Shown here piece by piece: positions 36,399 to 44,469 of a DNA stretch of 64,000 nt; the first letter of the stretch is position 1; every line of letters begins with the position of its first letter. The translations under genes and the position numbers were made by a program. Below the pieces are notes generated by a model that had not been told where the DNA came from, did not search any database, and saw only the letters and a list, made by a program, of their open reading frames with translations. Source of the stretch: Oceanihabitans sp. 2_MG-2023. GTDB lineage: Bacteria > Bacteroidota > Bacteroidia > Flavobacteriales > Flavobacteriaceae. The stretch spans positions 67,001 through 131,000 of the forward strand of contig NZ_JAUOQT010000004.1 of assembly GCF_030547245.1 (NCBI RefSeq). Direction: 5' to 3'.

Positions 36399-38237
36399 TT
36401 AAAAAGGCCAAAATAATGGCACTAGTATTAATGATGTTATTAGAAAGAGTAGTAGCAATGGAACTCCTACTTTTAAGTAATCCATAAATTTATATCCGCC
36501 AGCCGTCATTACCATAGCATTCGTAGTTGTGCCAACTGGTGTTAAAAATGCGGTGGATGCACTAATTGCAACTATAATCATAAATGGAGCAGCAGAAAGG
36601 TTTAAAGAATTTGCGGTAAGAATTGCAATAGGCGCCATTAGTACTGCTGTCGCTGAATTATTAATAACCTGACTAAAGGAGGTGGTTAATAAAAAAATAC
36701 CTCCTAGCAATACAATTGGATGTAAAGCTCCTAAAGTGTTAACAAGTCCATTGGCTATTAGTTCTGCTGTTCCTGTTTTTTGTAAAGCAACTCCCATAGG
36801 TATCATCGCAGCAATCATAATAACACTCACCCAACTAATACCTTTATATGCTTTTGCCATTGGAACACAGCCAGTGATTAATACAATCCCCGCAGAAATT
36901 AATGCAGCAATGGAACCAGGTACAAGTTTAAATACTAATAAAACAATCATTAACAGGAGTGCGAATAGTGCGATATACGATTTAAGGGTGATATTAGTTA
37001 CGGTTTTAATCATGCCTTCTGGGCTCCCACAAATTACTATATGTTCATGATGTTTTTTTAAATCGTCAATAGCACTCCATTCTCCTCTAATTAAAAAGGA
37101 ATCTCCCGATCTTACCGTAATTTCTGGCTCTGTTAGTGGTGTTGAGTGACGAGAAGCAGCCATTAATTGTACATTGTATCTATCAAAAAAGCGAATAGAT
37201 TTAATTTGCTTTCCAACTAAAGAAGATTGCGGCGTTACCAATATTTCCGTCATGCCAACTTCTCTGTTAATTAAATTGGTTCTTAGTTCATTAGTAATGG
37301 ATTTTAAAGGTAGTAGCCCTAGTCTTAAACTAATCATTAAAGCATTTATCGCTTGCGTTTCTCCCTTTACTGTTATAATATCATGATACAGAAATTCTGT
37401 ATTCTCCGTTGGAAGTTCAATAAAAGGGTCATTTCCTTTAAGACGGTTAGGATGTCTTCTCTTAATACGAAGTATAGATACCCCGTATTTATTTTCAAAA
37501 TCCCAATCGCCTAATTTTGTATTTAATAATGGCGATACAGATCTTACTCTTAACCGGTAATATTCACCATCTACTTTATAAGCTTCAATCCATTTATAAA
37601 GTGTATTGCTTATATCTACAGGTTTGTTATTTGTTTTGTTATCTGGTAAGAGTTTATGTCCTATAAATTTAAAGTACAGAAGAGTTATTAGTAACAAGGG
37701 GATACCTATTAAACTAAATTCAAAGAAAGAAAAACCTTCAAGTCCGCTTTCCATCATTGCATTATTTACTATAATATTAGGAGGTGTACCAGTTAGTGTT
37801 AATAAGCCTCCGGTATTAGAACCAAAGGCAACAGGCATTAATAATTTAGAGGGCAATGTGCCAATGCTCCAAGCAGAAGAAATAGTTACTGGCATTAGTG
37901 TTGCTACTGTTCCTGTATTACTTACGACTCCAGAAAGTAGCCCAGAACCTAATGTGGTTATTAGTAAAAGTTTCGTTTTGCTTTTACCAGCCATTTTTAT
38001 AAACTTTTCACCAGCCAATGCTGTCCATCCCGTTTGCGATAATCCTTCTCCAATAATAAATAGAGCGGCAATCATAATAACAGTTGGATTACTAAATCCG
38101 CTTAGTGTTTCTGTTAAATTTAAAATACCAAAAAGAAATAAACTTAACATAGATAATAATGCGATAATATCTGGTGTAAATTTGCCCCAAATAAATAAGG
38201 CGATGGTGATAATAAGAATTATAATCATTAATGTCAT
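36399..38237 (-). CDS. SLC13/DASS-type permease with two TrkA-C domains
   Basis: 612-residue inner-membrane transporter. Hydrophobic N-half (IILIITIALFIWG; MLSLFLFGILNLTETLSGFSNP) with VVSNTGTVATLMPV and NTGGLLTLTGTPPNI, the ArsB/CitT-type signature. Two TrkA C-terminal-like domains are in the middle (LLNTKLGDWDFENKYGVSIL; TPQSSLVGKQIKSIRFFDRY), followed by more helices with SQVINNSATAVLMAPI and STAFLTPVGTTTNAMVM. Probable Na+/dicarboxylate or sulfate carrier, substrate undetermined. It lies 38 bp upstream of pckA, so carboxylate import with PEP formation is plausible. Confidence 0.87.
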   Translation of the reverse strand: MTLMIIILIITIALFIWGKFTPDIIALLSMLSLFLFGILNLTETLSGFSNPTVIMIAALFIIGEGLSQTGWTALAGEKFIKMAGKSKTKLLLITTLGSGLLSGVVSNTGTVATLMPVTISSAWSIGTLPSKLLMPVAFGSNTGGLLTLTGTPPNIIVNNAMMESGLEGFSFFEFSLIGIPLLLITLLYFKFIGHKLLPDNKTNNKPVDISNTLYKWIEAYKVDGEYYRLRVRSVSPLLNTKLGDWDFENKYGVSILRIKRRHPNRLKGNDPFIELPTENTEFLYHDIITVKGETQAINALMISLRLGLLPLKSITNELRTNLINREVGMTEILVTPQSSLVGKQIKSIRFFDRYNVQLMAASRHSTPLTEPEITVRSGDSFLIRGEWSAIDDLKKHHEHIVICGSPEGMIKTVTNITLKSYIALFALLLMIVLLVFKLVPGSIAALISAGIVLITGCVPMAKAYKGISWVSVIMIAAMIPMGVALQKTGTAELIANGLVNTLGALHPIVLLGGIFLLTTSFSQVINNSATAVLMAPIAILTANSLNLSAAPFMIIVAISASTAFLTPVGTTTNAMVMTAGGYKFMDYLKVGVPLLLLFLITSLILVPLFWPF

Positions 38238-38313
38238 AATTACTAAAAGTTCATTGTATTAAGTTGTGGATTAAAGGTATAGCCATTAGAAGATAATATT
38301 TATGATTATTATC

Positions 38314-38327
38314 ATACTTCGAAGTAT
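38314..38327. promoter_or_regulatory. 14-bp palindrome, candidate operator
   Basis: ATACTTCGAAGTAT is a perfect palindrome in the divergent gap between the permease gene and bshB1. Regulator unknown. Confidence 0.3.
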
Positions 38328-38433
38328 TACCAGTTTTACAATTTTGACTGCTCTTTATTAAGAATTCTTTAATTTATTTCAAGGAATAATGATTGCTAGT
38401 TAAAAAGAAAGCGATTATCTGTCTTCTTTTTAA

Positions 38434-38441
38434 TATTTTTG
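38434..38441 (+). promoter_or_regulatory. candidate -7 promoter box
   Basis: TATTTTTG matches TAnnTTTG and overlaps the upstream ATG at 38439, favouring 38466 as the real bshB1 start. No -33 TTTG at normal spacing. Confidence 0.4.
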
Positions 38442-38465
38442 ATGTTTAGAAAACTAAAAACACAT

Positions 38466-39182
38466 ATGAAACTAGATATATTAGCTTTTGGTGCACATCC
38501 AGATGATGTAGAATTAGGTTGTGGAGGCACAATAGCAAAAGAAATAAAAAACGGAAAAACCGTTGGGATTATAGATTTAACTCGTGGAGAATTAGGTACT
38601 CGAGGTACCGCAGCAACTAGAAAGCAAGAAGCAACAAATGCAGCAAAAATTTTAGGGGTAACCGTGCGTGAAAATCTTGGTTTTGCAGATGGTTTTTTTA
38701 TAAATAACAGGCAACATCAGCTGGAGATTATTAAAATGATACGTAAATATCAGCCAGACATTATTCTTTCTAATGCCATAGATGATAGACATATAGATCA
38801 TGGCAAAGGAAGCCAGCTGGTTAGTGATGCTTGCTTTTTAAGTGGACTAATAAAGATTGAAACCGAAGTAGACGGAAGCAAACAAAAACAATGGAGACCA
38901 AAGCAAGTATACCACTATATACAATGGAAGAATATAGAGCCAGACTTTGTTGTTGATATTTCTGGTTTTATAGATACTAAAATGGCATCTGTTTTAGCAT
39001 ATCGTACTCAGTTTTTTGACGCCAATAGTAAAGAGCCAGAAACCCCCATTTCTAGTAGAAATTTTACCGATAGTGTAGATTATAGAGCAAGAGACTTAGG
39101 AAGATTAATAGGGGTAGGGCATGCAGAAGGCTTTACCACAGAGCGTTATGCTGCTGTGGAAAGTTTATTTGATTTAAAGTAA
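38466..39182 (+). CDS. bshB1: bacillithiol biosynthesis deacetylase BshB1
   Basis: Zinc-dependent deacetylation of GlcNAc-malate to GlcN-malate in bacillithiol synthesis. 238 residues from ATG at 38466; homologues start MKLDILAFGAHPDDVEL. His11, Asp13 and Asp14 (HPDD) and DDRHIDHGKGS bind zinc; VDLTRGELGTRGT-type residues (here IDLTRGELGTRGTAATRKQE) and GVGHAEGFTTERY at the end are BshB1 signatures. The upstream ATG at 38439 overlaps a promoter box and is rejected. Confidence 0.93.
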   Translation: MKLDILAFGAHPDDVELGCGGTIAKEIKNGKTVGIIDLTRGELGTRGTAATRKQEATNAAKILGVTVRENLGFADGFFINNRQHQLEIIKMIRKYQPDIILSNAIDDRHIDHGKGSQLVSDACFLSGLIKIETEVDGSKQKQWRPKQVYHYIQWKNIEPDFVVDISGFIDTKMASVLAYRTQFFDANSKEPETPISSRNFTDSVDYRARDLGRLIGVGHAEGFTTERYAAVESLFDLK

Positions 39183-39200
39183 TAATTTTTTAAAAAAATC

Positions 39201-39231
39201 TTTGCAGTAATTACTAAATAATTTACATTTG
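39201..39231 (+). promoter_or_regulatory. strong Bacteroidota promoter for repeat array / tRNA-His
   Basis: TTTG at 39201-39204 and TACATTTG at 39224-39231 with a 19-bp spacer match the consensus fully. A perfect 7-1-7 hairpin, CATTCTT-A-AAGAATG (39238-39252), lies at the expected transcript start. It is the only clear promoter before the tRNA, so the array is probably transcribed with it. Confidence 0.65.
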
Positions 39232-39258
39232 CACTCGCATTCTTAAAGAATGTTATAA

Positions 39259-39670
39259 GGTGGGTCTTTTCGTTAGGTTAGGCACTTCTTTTTTAGAAAC
39301 TTTTATAAAGTTTTAAAATAAAACAGGTTGTTGTAGTCTTAGTTGGTTAGAGCATTCCTTTTTAGAAACTTTTATAAAGTTTTAAAATAAAACAGGTTGT
39401 TATAGTCTTAGTTGGTTAGAGCATTCCTTTTTAGAAACTTTTATAAAGTTTTAAAATAAAACAGGTTGTTGTAGTCTTAGTTGGTTAGAGTATTCCTTTT
39501 GAGAAACTTTTTTAAAGTTTTAAAATAAAACAGGTTGTTATAGTCTTAGTTGGTTAGAGCATTCCTTTTGAGAAACTTTTATAAAGTTTTAAAATAAAAC
39601 AGGTTGTTGTAGTCTTAGTTGGTTAGAGCACACCTTTTGAGAAACTTTTTTAAAGTTTTAAAATAAAAAA
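39259..39670 (+). repeat. 69-bp tandem array of hairpin plus tRNA 5'-half-like units
   Basis: GAAACTTT-type starts recur at 39296, 39365, 39434, 39503, 39572 and 39641, exactly 69 bp apart. Each unit has an AT-rich hairpin (AAACTTT-TAT-AAAGTTT), a spacer TTTAAAATAAAACA, and a segment GGTTGTTGTAGTCTTAGTTG then GTTAGAGCATTCC. That segment aligns to the 5' half (acceptor, D-arm, start of anticodon arm) of the tRNA-His that follows, with one inserted base and a few changes. Copies begin at 39326, 39395, 39464, 39533 and 39602; a more decayed one is at 39259 (GGTGGGTCTTTTCGTTAGG). The stretch from bshB1 to the tRNA (39183-39673) holds this array and its promoter and no protein gene. Confidence 0.9.
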
Positions 39671-39673
39671 CAT

Positions 39674-39748
39674 GGTGATTGTAGCTCAGCTGGTTAGAGC
39701 ATCGGTTTGTGGTACCGAGGGTCGCGGGTTCGAATCCCGTCTTTCACC
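39674..39748 (+). tRNA. tRNA-His (anticodon GTG)
   Basis: Cloverleaf read by eye: G-1 at 39674, D arm AGCTC...GAGC, anticodon stem TCGGT/ACCGA with loop TTGTGGT (anticodon GTG), variable GGGTC, T arm GCGGG-TTCGAAT-CCCGT, 3' side CTTTCAC and discriminator C73. An extra G-1 opposite C73 is the histidine identity element. CCA is not encoded (CCCA would be needed after C73; only CA is present). Bases 5-6 against 67-68 of the acceptor stem look like T-T mismatches. Confidence 0.93.
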
Positions 39749-39756
39749 CAAAAGCA

Positions 39757-39788
39757 AAAGCTTCTCTTTTACAAGAGGAGCTTTTTTT
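39757..39788 (+). terminator. rho-independent terminator after tRNA-His
   Basis: AAAGCTTCTCTT (39757-39768, one G-T pair) with AAGAGGAGCTTT (39773-39784), loop TTAC, then T run. Confidence 0.88.
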
Positions 39789-39839
39789 GTTTGTAATAAT
39801 TGCATAGTTTTGATAAAAAAGAATCCTTATTTTAATACG

Positions 39840-40319
39840 ATGAAGAAAATAACTATAATCTTACTACTTGCTTTCATTTCAATCTCCTATTGTAATGCAC
39901 AAGAAATCTCTTTTAAAAAACATTCCTTTGTGGGCTATGTGTTTTATGAAGATGGTAATAAGTTAGGGCTTAATGAATTAGTAGATAAAATAGCATCTAA
40001 TGCAGAAGTATTACACTTAATGAAGAATGCAAAATCTAAAAGTGTTTTTGCATCGGTTATTAGTTTTTCTGGAGGTGCTTTAATTGGTTGGCCTATTGGT
40101 GAAGCAATTAGTGGCGGGGATCCTAATTGGGTGCTTGCTGGTATTGGAGCAGGATTGGCTATTGTAGCTATTCCTATTGGGGCTAGTGCTAATAAAGATG
40201 CAAAAAAAGCAGTTACATTATATAATGAAAGTCTAAAGACTACTTCTTTAAATAGGTTTAAACCGGAATATAAAATTATAGCAAATACTACTGGAATTGG
40301 ATTGGCAATGCAGTTTTAG
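39840..40319 (+). CDS. exported protein with glycine-rich hydrophobic segment, unknown function
   Basis: 159 residues from ATG at 39840. Signal peptide MKKITIILLLAFISISYCNA. Mature part HSFVGYVFYEDGNKLGLNEL, then a glycine-rich hydrophobic stretch from SFSGGALIGWPIGEAI to GASANK (about 75-125) that could be two short membrane helices or a glycine-zipper. No family recognised. The longer open frame from 39672 reads through the tRNA and is an artefact. A strong terminator follows. Confidence 0.7.
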   Translation: MKKITIILLLAFISISYCNAQEISFKKHSFVGYVFYEDGNKLGLNELVDKIASNAEVLHLMKNAKSKSVFASVISFSGGALIGWPIGEAISGGDPNWVLAGIGAGLAIVAIPIGASANKDAKKAVTLYNESLKTTSLNRFKPEYKIIANTTGIGLAMQF

Positions 40320-40354
40320 TTTTTTGGAGAAATAAAAAAATAGAAAGAGAAATT

Positions 40355-40395
40355 AAAAAAGGAGCTATAAAATACATTTTATAGCTCCTTTTTTT
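40355..40395 (+). terminator. strong rho-independent terminator
   Basis: AAAAAAGGAGCTATAAAA pairs with TTTTATAGCTCCTTTTTT, 18 bp, small loop near 40374-40378, T tail to 40395. Works on both strands by sequence. Confidence 0.92.
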
Positions 40396-40474
40396 GCGTT
40401 AGCGATAGTAGCGTTATCCTTTTTGGTACAAAAAGATTTAAGCGGATAGCGCGACCCTTTGGGTAACGCCCAAC
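40396..40474. repeat. hairpin-rich intergenic element, possible dispersed repeat
   Basis: GCGTTAGCGATAGTAGCG followed by CTTTTTG-GTA-CAAAAAG (40419-40435, perfect 7-3-7), then GCGGATAGCGCG and ACCC-TTT-GGGT (40454-40464). It is GC-richer than its surroundings. From memory, similar GCGGATAGCGCGACCC-type elements occur between genes in other Flavobacteriaceae; this cannot be confirmed here. Confidence 0.45.
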
Positions 40475-40476
40475 TT

Positions 40477-42027
40477 TTAATTTGCCTTATCTACAGTTAT
40501 TCTATTTTCACGATTTGCTAACTCCCAAGCGGTGTAAAATATTAGTCGTGTTCTGTTTTCTAATAAGTCGTACTCAATTTTGTCTGGGGTATCGCTTGGT
40601 TTGTGATAATCGTCGTGCGTGCCATTAAAATAAAAGATTACTGGAATGTTGTTTTTTGCAAAGTTATAGTGGTCACTTCTGTAATAAAAACGGTTTGGAT
40701 CGTTGTCATCATTAAAGGTGTAGTCTAAATCGATGTTGCAATATTTGGTATTCATTTCTTCTGAAATGTTGTGTAATTCGGTACTTAATTTATCGCTACC
40801 AATAAGGTAAAGATAGTTTCTGTTGGTTTTTTCGCGTTTCGGATCTGTACGACCAATCATGTCTATATTTAAATCGGCAACCGTATTTGCTAAAGGGAAA
40901 ATTGGGTCTACGTCTGTGTAATATTTAGATCCTAGTAGGCCTTTTTCTTCTCCAGTTACATGTAAAAATACGATAGAACGTTTTGGTCCTTGACCGTTTT
41001 TTACTGCGTTTTGAAATGCTTCTGCAATTTCTAACATGGCTACGGTACCAGAGCCATCGTCGTCTGCACCATTATAAATCTCACCATCTTTTATTCCTTC
41101 ATGGTCTAAATGTGCTGAAACTACAATGTATTCTTCTGGCTTTTCACTTCCTTTAATTATTGCGACTACGTTTTCCGATTCGAAACCATTGGAATCATTT
41201 TTATACGTAAATTCTATTGCGCTGTTTAGTGTTTCTGTTTTATCTGAAGTATCAATTGTACTATGTATCGTTTTTGCTAAATTGGTATTTATAACAAAGT
41301 AATATAGATTGTTTGGTGCTTCTTGTAGAGACATTCTTCCATGACTTCCTCCAAATCTTCTCGCAACAAAATCGTAAGCATTTGCATTATAAAATATTAC
41401 TGCTTTTGCTCCTTTTTTCTCTGCAGCTTCTCGTTTTGCAACAAACTCTTGTCTAAGATTAGACCATTTTGAAGTTTCACTAGTTCCAGAAATAGTATAG
41501 GTTCCATCTGTGTTTTTTGGTTCTCCTGCTTTAAAAAGAACGACTTTGTTTTGCACATCTAGATCTGTATAACTGGAAAATTTTTCATCATCAATACCAT
41601 AGCCAACATAGATTATTTCTTTTGCATCTAATGTACCATCTGGGCTAGAGAGAACAGATACATAGTCATCAATATTTGTGAATGATTTTCCGTTTACTAA
41701 TAAATCAATCTTAGGAGTTTTTAATGTTTGTAATGGTACTTCTTGAAAGTAGTCGTTATCTGGTAAAGCCGAAGGAACTCCTATGTTTATATAGTGGTTT
41801 TTTAAATATTCTACGGCTTTCTTTTGTCCTGGGTCTCCAGTATTTCTACCTTCAAAGTCATCAGAAGCATAGGTGTAAAGTGCCTCTTTTAGTTCTGCCG
41901 AAGTTATGCTGTTTGCATAGGTAGTAACATCTACCGTTTTTGTGCTTGTTGTAGCTGTTTTGTTTTGCGAAGTTCCACAAGAAAAGAAAATAGTAGAAAT
42001 ACCAAAAAGGAAAAACAATTTTTTCAT
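40477..42027 (-). CDS. M28 family metallopeptidase with PA domain, lipoprotein
   Basis: 516 residues. Lipobox LFGISTIFFSCGTS, Cys17. A protease-associated (PA) insert of about 170 residues (roughly 95-275) precedes the catalytic domain: VVSAHLDHEGIKDGEIYNGA (His, Asp), ADDDGSGTVAMLEIAEAF, HVTGEEKGLLGS (Glu general base), NIDMIGRTDP and YRSDHYNFAKNNIPVIFYF (last zinc His). Exported di-zinc aminopeptidase-like enzyme, probably periplasmic or outer-membrane-anchored. The neighbouring gene is a shorter paralogue. Confidence 0.9.
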   Translation of the reverse strand: MKKLFFLFGISTIFFSCGTSQNKTATTSTKTVDVTTYANSITSAELKEALYTYASDDFEGRNTGDPGQKKAVEYLKNHYINIGVPSALPDNDYFQEVPLQTLKTPKIDLLVNGKSFTNIDDYVSVLSSPDGTLDAKEIIYVGYGIDDEKFSSYTDLDVQNKVVLFKAGEPKNTDGTYTISGTSETSKWSNLRQEFVAKREAAEKKGAKAVIFYNANAYDFVARRFGGSHGRMSLQEAPNNLYYFVINTNLAKTIHSTIDTSDKTETLNSAIEFTYKNDSNGFESENVVAIIKGSEKPEEYIVVSAHLDHEGIKDGEIYNGADDDGSGTVAMLEIAEAFQNAVKNGQGPKRSIVFLHVTGEEKGLLGSKYYTDVDPIFPLANTVADLNIDMIGRTDPKREKTNRNYLYLIGSDKLSTELHNISEEMNTKYCNIDLDYTFNDDNDPNRFYYRSDHYNFAKNNIPVIFYFNGTHDDYHKPSDTPDKIEYDLLENRTRLIFYTAWELANRENRITVDKAN

Positions 42028-42153
42028 AAGATTGTATTTTTAATGAAGGTGTTCGTTTGTTGGTTAGTAAAAAAATCTAATCTACTATATTACGAAAAAG
42101 TAAAATAATAGATTAAGTAAATATACGCTTTATATAAATTTTAACAGGGAGTA

Positions 42154-43197
42154 TTAAAAATCGGTATTCATTAATAGCTTGTTTTCTTGATTGGCTAGTT
42201 GCCATGCGGTAGCAAAAATAAGCTGTGCTCTTTTTTCTAGTAGGGGATAGTTTATTTTATCTGCAGTATCTGTAGGCTTATGGTAGTCTTCATGTTCGCC
42301 ATTAAAATAAAAAATTACAGGAATATTATGTTTCGCAAAGTTATAATGATCGCTTCGGTAATAGTATCTGTTACTGTCGGTTTCTTCGTTATACTTATAC
42401 TCTAAATTTAAATTGGTGGTGATAGTATTTACAGATTCATTAATATAATGTAATTCTTTACTAAGCCTATCTGCACCAATAATATAAATATAGTTTGGAT
42501 TTTCCTTATGAGTTCTATCTACTCTTCCAATCATATCAATATTTAAGTTCGCAATGGTATTCTCTAGTTTAAATATTGGGTTTTTGGTATAGTATAGAGA
42601 GCCTTGTAGTCCAATTTCTTCGGCAGTAAGGTGTAAAAAAAGAATACTTCTTTTAGGTTTAAATCCGTCTTGTTCTGCTATTTTAAAGGCTTGTGCTATT
42701 TCTAGTATTGCGGTAGATCCAGAACCATTATCGTCTGCACCAAAATGTATTTCTTCATTTTCTATACCTAAATGGTCAAAATGCCCAGAAATAATAAGAA
42801 CTTCATCAGGCTTTTCACTTCCTTTAATATAAGCTAATACGTTTTCCGAAGCATGTATTCCTTCTGGTAAAAAGGATTTAGGTATGTGTTGAAAGTAGGT
42901 AGAATCTGCAATAGGAGATGCTATGTTGTGCGATTTATAAAAATCGACTAAAAAATTAGCGGCTTTTTTCTGTCCTTCTTCTCCTGTTGCACGACCTTCA
43001 AAATTGGTAGATGCAAATTGGTATAAATTTTCTTTTAACGCTGCAGCAGTAATGGTTGCTGCATATTTTTTCACTAAAGTACTATCAACAATAGTTATAT
43101 TTCCTTTTAGGTTTTCAATTTTTGTAGCATATTTAGTTTCAGCACAAGAACCAACTAAAATAAAAGCAGATAGTAAAAAGTACATCTTCATAAACAT
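42154..43197 (-). CDS. M28 family peptidase, PA domain missing, lipoprotein
   Basis: 347 residues. Lipobox FILVGSCAE, Cys18. Catalytic residues are intact: SGHFDHLGIENEEIHFGADD, NGSGSTAILEIAQAF, HLTAEEIGLQGS, NIDMIGRVD, YRSDHYNFAKHNIPVIFYF. Compared with the gene downstream it is about 170 residues shorter, and the PA insert is absent: the segment after ADSTYFQHIPKSFLPEG goes directly to SENVLAYIKGSEKPDE. Tandem paralogues, 126 bp apart, same strand. Confidence 0.9.
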   Translation of the reverse strand: MFMKMYFLLSAFILVGSCAETKYATKIENLKGNITIVDSTLVKKYAATITAAALKENLYQFASTNFEGRATGEEGQKKAANFLVDFYKSHNIASPIADSTYFQHIPKSFLPEGIHASENVLAYIKGSEKPDEVLIISGHFDHLGIENEEIHFGADDNGSGSTAILEIAQAFKIAEQDGFKPKRSILFLHLTAEEIGLQGSLYYTKNPIFKLENTIANLNIDMIGRVDRTHKENPNYIYIIGADRLSKELHYINESVNTITTNLNLEYKYNEETDSNRYYYRSDHYNFAKHNIPVIFYFNGEHEDYHKPTDTADKINYPLLEKRAQLIFATAWQLANQENKLLMNTDF

Positions 43198-43240
43198 CCA
43201 TTTTTTTGAGCCTCAAATATATACAAAATTTGATAATGAT

Positions 43241-43570
43241 TTATTCCGATAAATCGATACCTTCTAATGCTTCAATGGCATTATCTTCTGCTTCTTGTTC
43301 GCGTACTTCTAGTGCTTCTGTATTTCCAATTTCAGCTTCGCTAAAAACAGATTTGTAAGTGCTTAAACATAAAGAGATTATGGTTAGTAAAAATATTAAT
43401 TGTACTGTTTTTTTAGATTCGTTTTCCTTTTTAGATAAGTAAAAGGCGATCAAGCCAAACAATAAAGCGGCTATTGCAGGAATAAACGCAATGTTGAATA
43501 ATGGTAAAGCAGATAAAACCACTGCAATTATGGCTGCAATTAACCCTAGAATGATAAATAACTTTCTCAT
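43241..43570 (-). CDS. small membrane protein, unknown function
   Basis: 109 residues with three hydrophobic segments: FIILGLIAAIIAVVLSALPL, AFIPAIAALLFGLIAFYL and VQLIFLLTIISLCLS, then an acidic C-terminal tail (about 80-109, ten or more Glu/Asp). No family recognised. It is 5 bp after the DUF3108 gene on the same strand and 43 bp before the M28 lipoprotein gene, so probably in one transcript. Confidence 0.75.
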   Translation of the reverse strand: MRKLFIILGLIAAIIAVVLSALPLFNIAFIPAIAALLFGLIAFYLSKKENESKKTVQLIFLLTIISLCLSTYKSVFSEAEIGNTEALEVREQEAEDNAIEALEGIDLSE

Positions 43571-43575
43571 AGTTT

Positions 43576-44361
43576 TTAGTTTTTTAAACCTGTTGCAGAT
43601 TTTATTTTTAATTCTCCACTACCAACTGCTACTCTAAATTTTGCGTAAACTGGTATTTTATTTTCGTCTGCAGTTAGCCAAAGTAGATTCGCATTATTTC
43701 CTTTTAAAACGTCGCTACCATGAATGCGAATTGCTAATTTGTAGCATTCTTTATTTCCAATGTTGGTACTAATGGTTTCTTTTCCTAAAAGCGTAAACGA
43801 TATTTTTGTTTCCTCATTATCAAATAATACAGTAAAAGAATCTGTTGCTCCAATTGGAGCTTTATGGATATCTAAATTTCTAATATGGTAAATAGTGGTT
43901 ACTAAATCTTTGGTTCCCGAATTAATTTTCACTTCCTCATTTCTGTCCCAAAAACCAGATGCAAAGTTCTTGCTTTTTTGTCTTCTTAGGCTTTTTACTG
44001 TATTTGTTTTATGGTTAAAAGTATACTTCACAAATTTATAATGACCACCTTCATCAATATCTCTTTGGTATAAATAAGGGGTTAAGGTTTTAGGGTTAAC
44101 ATAACTTTCGTAGATGTCTCTAATTTTAAAAAAATTATCCCATTTGCTATACGTAGTTGCTGTACATTTTAGACGTAATAATGTGGCTTTCGAAGTCTTT
44201 ACTTCGCTAGTTTCCATACGAACTTCGGCAAGGTCTGTTAGTAAACCAGACATATTATAAGCAGCTGTAAAACTAAGTTTTTCGCCAGCTTGAAATGCAT
44301 TGTTTTGTGCAAATGTAGTTGCGCTTAAGGTTAGCAAAAGGAGCGTGATTATTTTTTTCAT
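43576..44361 (-). CDS. DUF3108 domain protein, exported
   Basis: 261 residues from ATG at 44359-44361; signal peptide MKKIITLLLLTLSATTFA. An upstream ATG at 44400 adds 13 residues before it. FQAGEKLSFTAAYNMSGLLT and VRMETSEVKT match the DUF3108 start, and LWLTADENKIPVYAKFRVAVG the end. Mostly beta, likely periplasmic; function unknown. Confidence 0.86.
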   Translation of the reverse strand: MKKIITLLLLTLSATTFAQNNAFQAGEKLSFTAAYNMSGLLTDLAEVRMETSEVKTSKATLLRLKCTATTYSKWDNFFKIRDIYESYVNPKTLTPYLYQRDIDEGGHYKFVKYTFNHKTNTVKSLRRQKSKNFASGFWDRNEEVKINSGTKDLVTTIYHIRNLDIHKAPIGATDSFTVLFDNEETKISFTLLGKETISTNIGNKECYKLAIRIHGSDVLKGNNANLLWLTADENKIPVYAKFRVAVGSGELKIKSATGLKN

Positions 44362-44469
44362 AAATTCTAAAAATTTTTCAAATATACAAGTTTGTAACAT
44401 TAATTATGCCGAAGCTTATACCTTAACTTCTTTTTTCGAATTTTATTTTTTAATCCACATACTAATTAT

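Noticed and set aside
34750-36411. pckA with a 17-residue hydrophobic N-terminus
   Set aside because: It overlaps the permease gene and lies before the conserved start MKTRDLTKYG.
39192-39260. T-box or histidine riboswitch before tRNA-His
   Set aside because: No T-box motif or amino-acid gene follows; only a simple hairpin was seen.
39259-39670. 69-bp regular repeats as a CRISPR array
   Set aside because: Units are contiguous with no unique spacers, unit content is tRNA-like, and no cas genes are present.
39259-39748. Island attachment site at tRNA-His
   Set aside because: No integrase and no repeat of the tRNA 3' end was seen, and the flanking genes look like core genome.
39672-39839. N-terminal 56 codons of an open frame beginning MVIVAQLVRASVCGTEGRGF
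   Set aside because: It is the translation of the tRNA-His gene and its terminator; the real protein starts at 39840 with a signal peptide.
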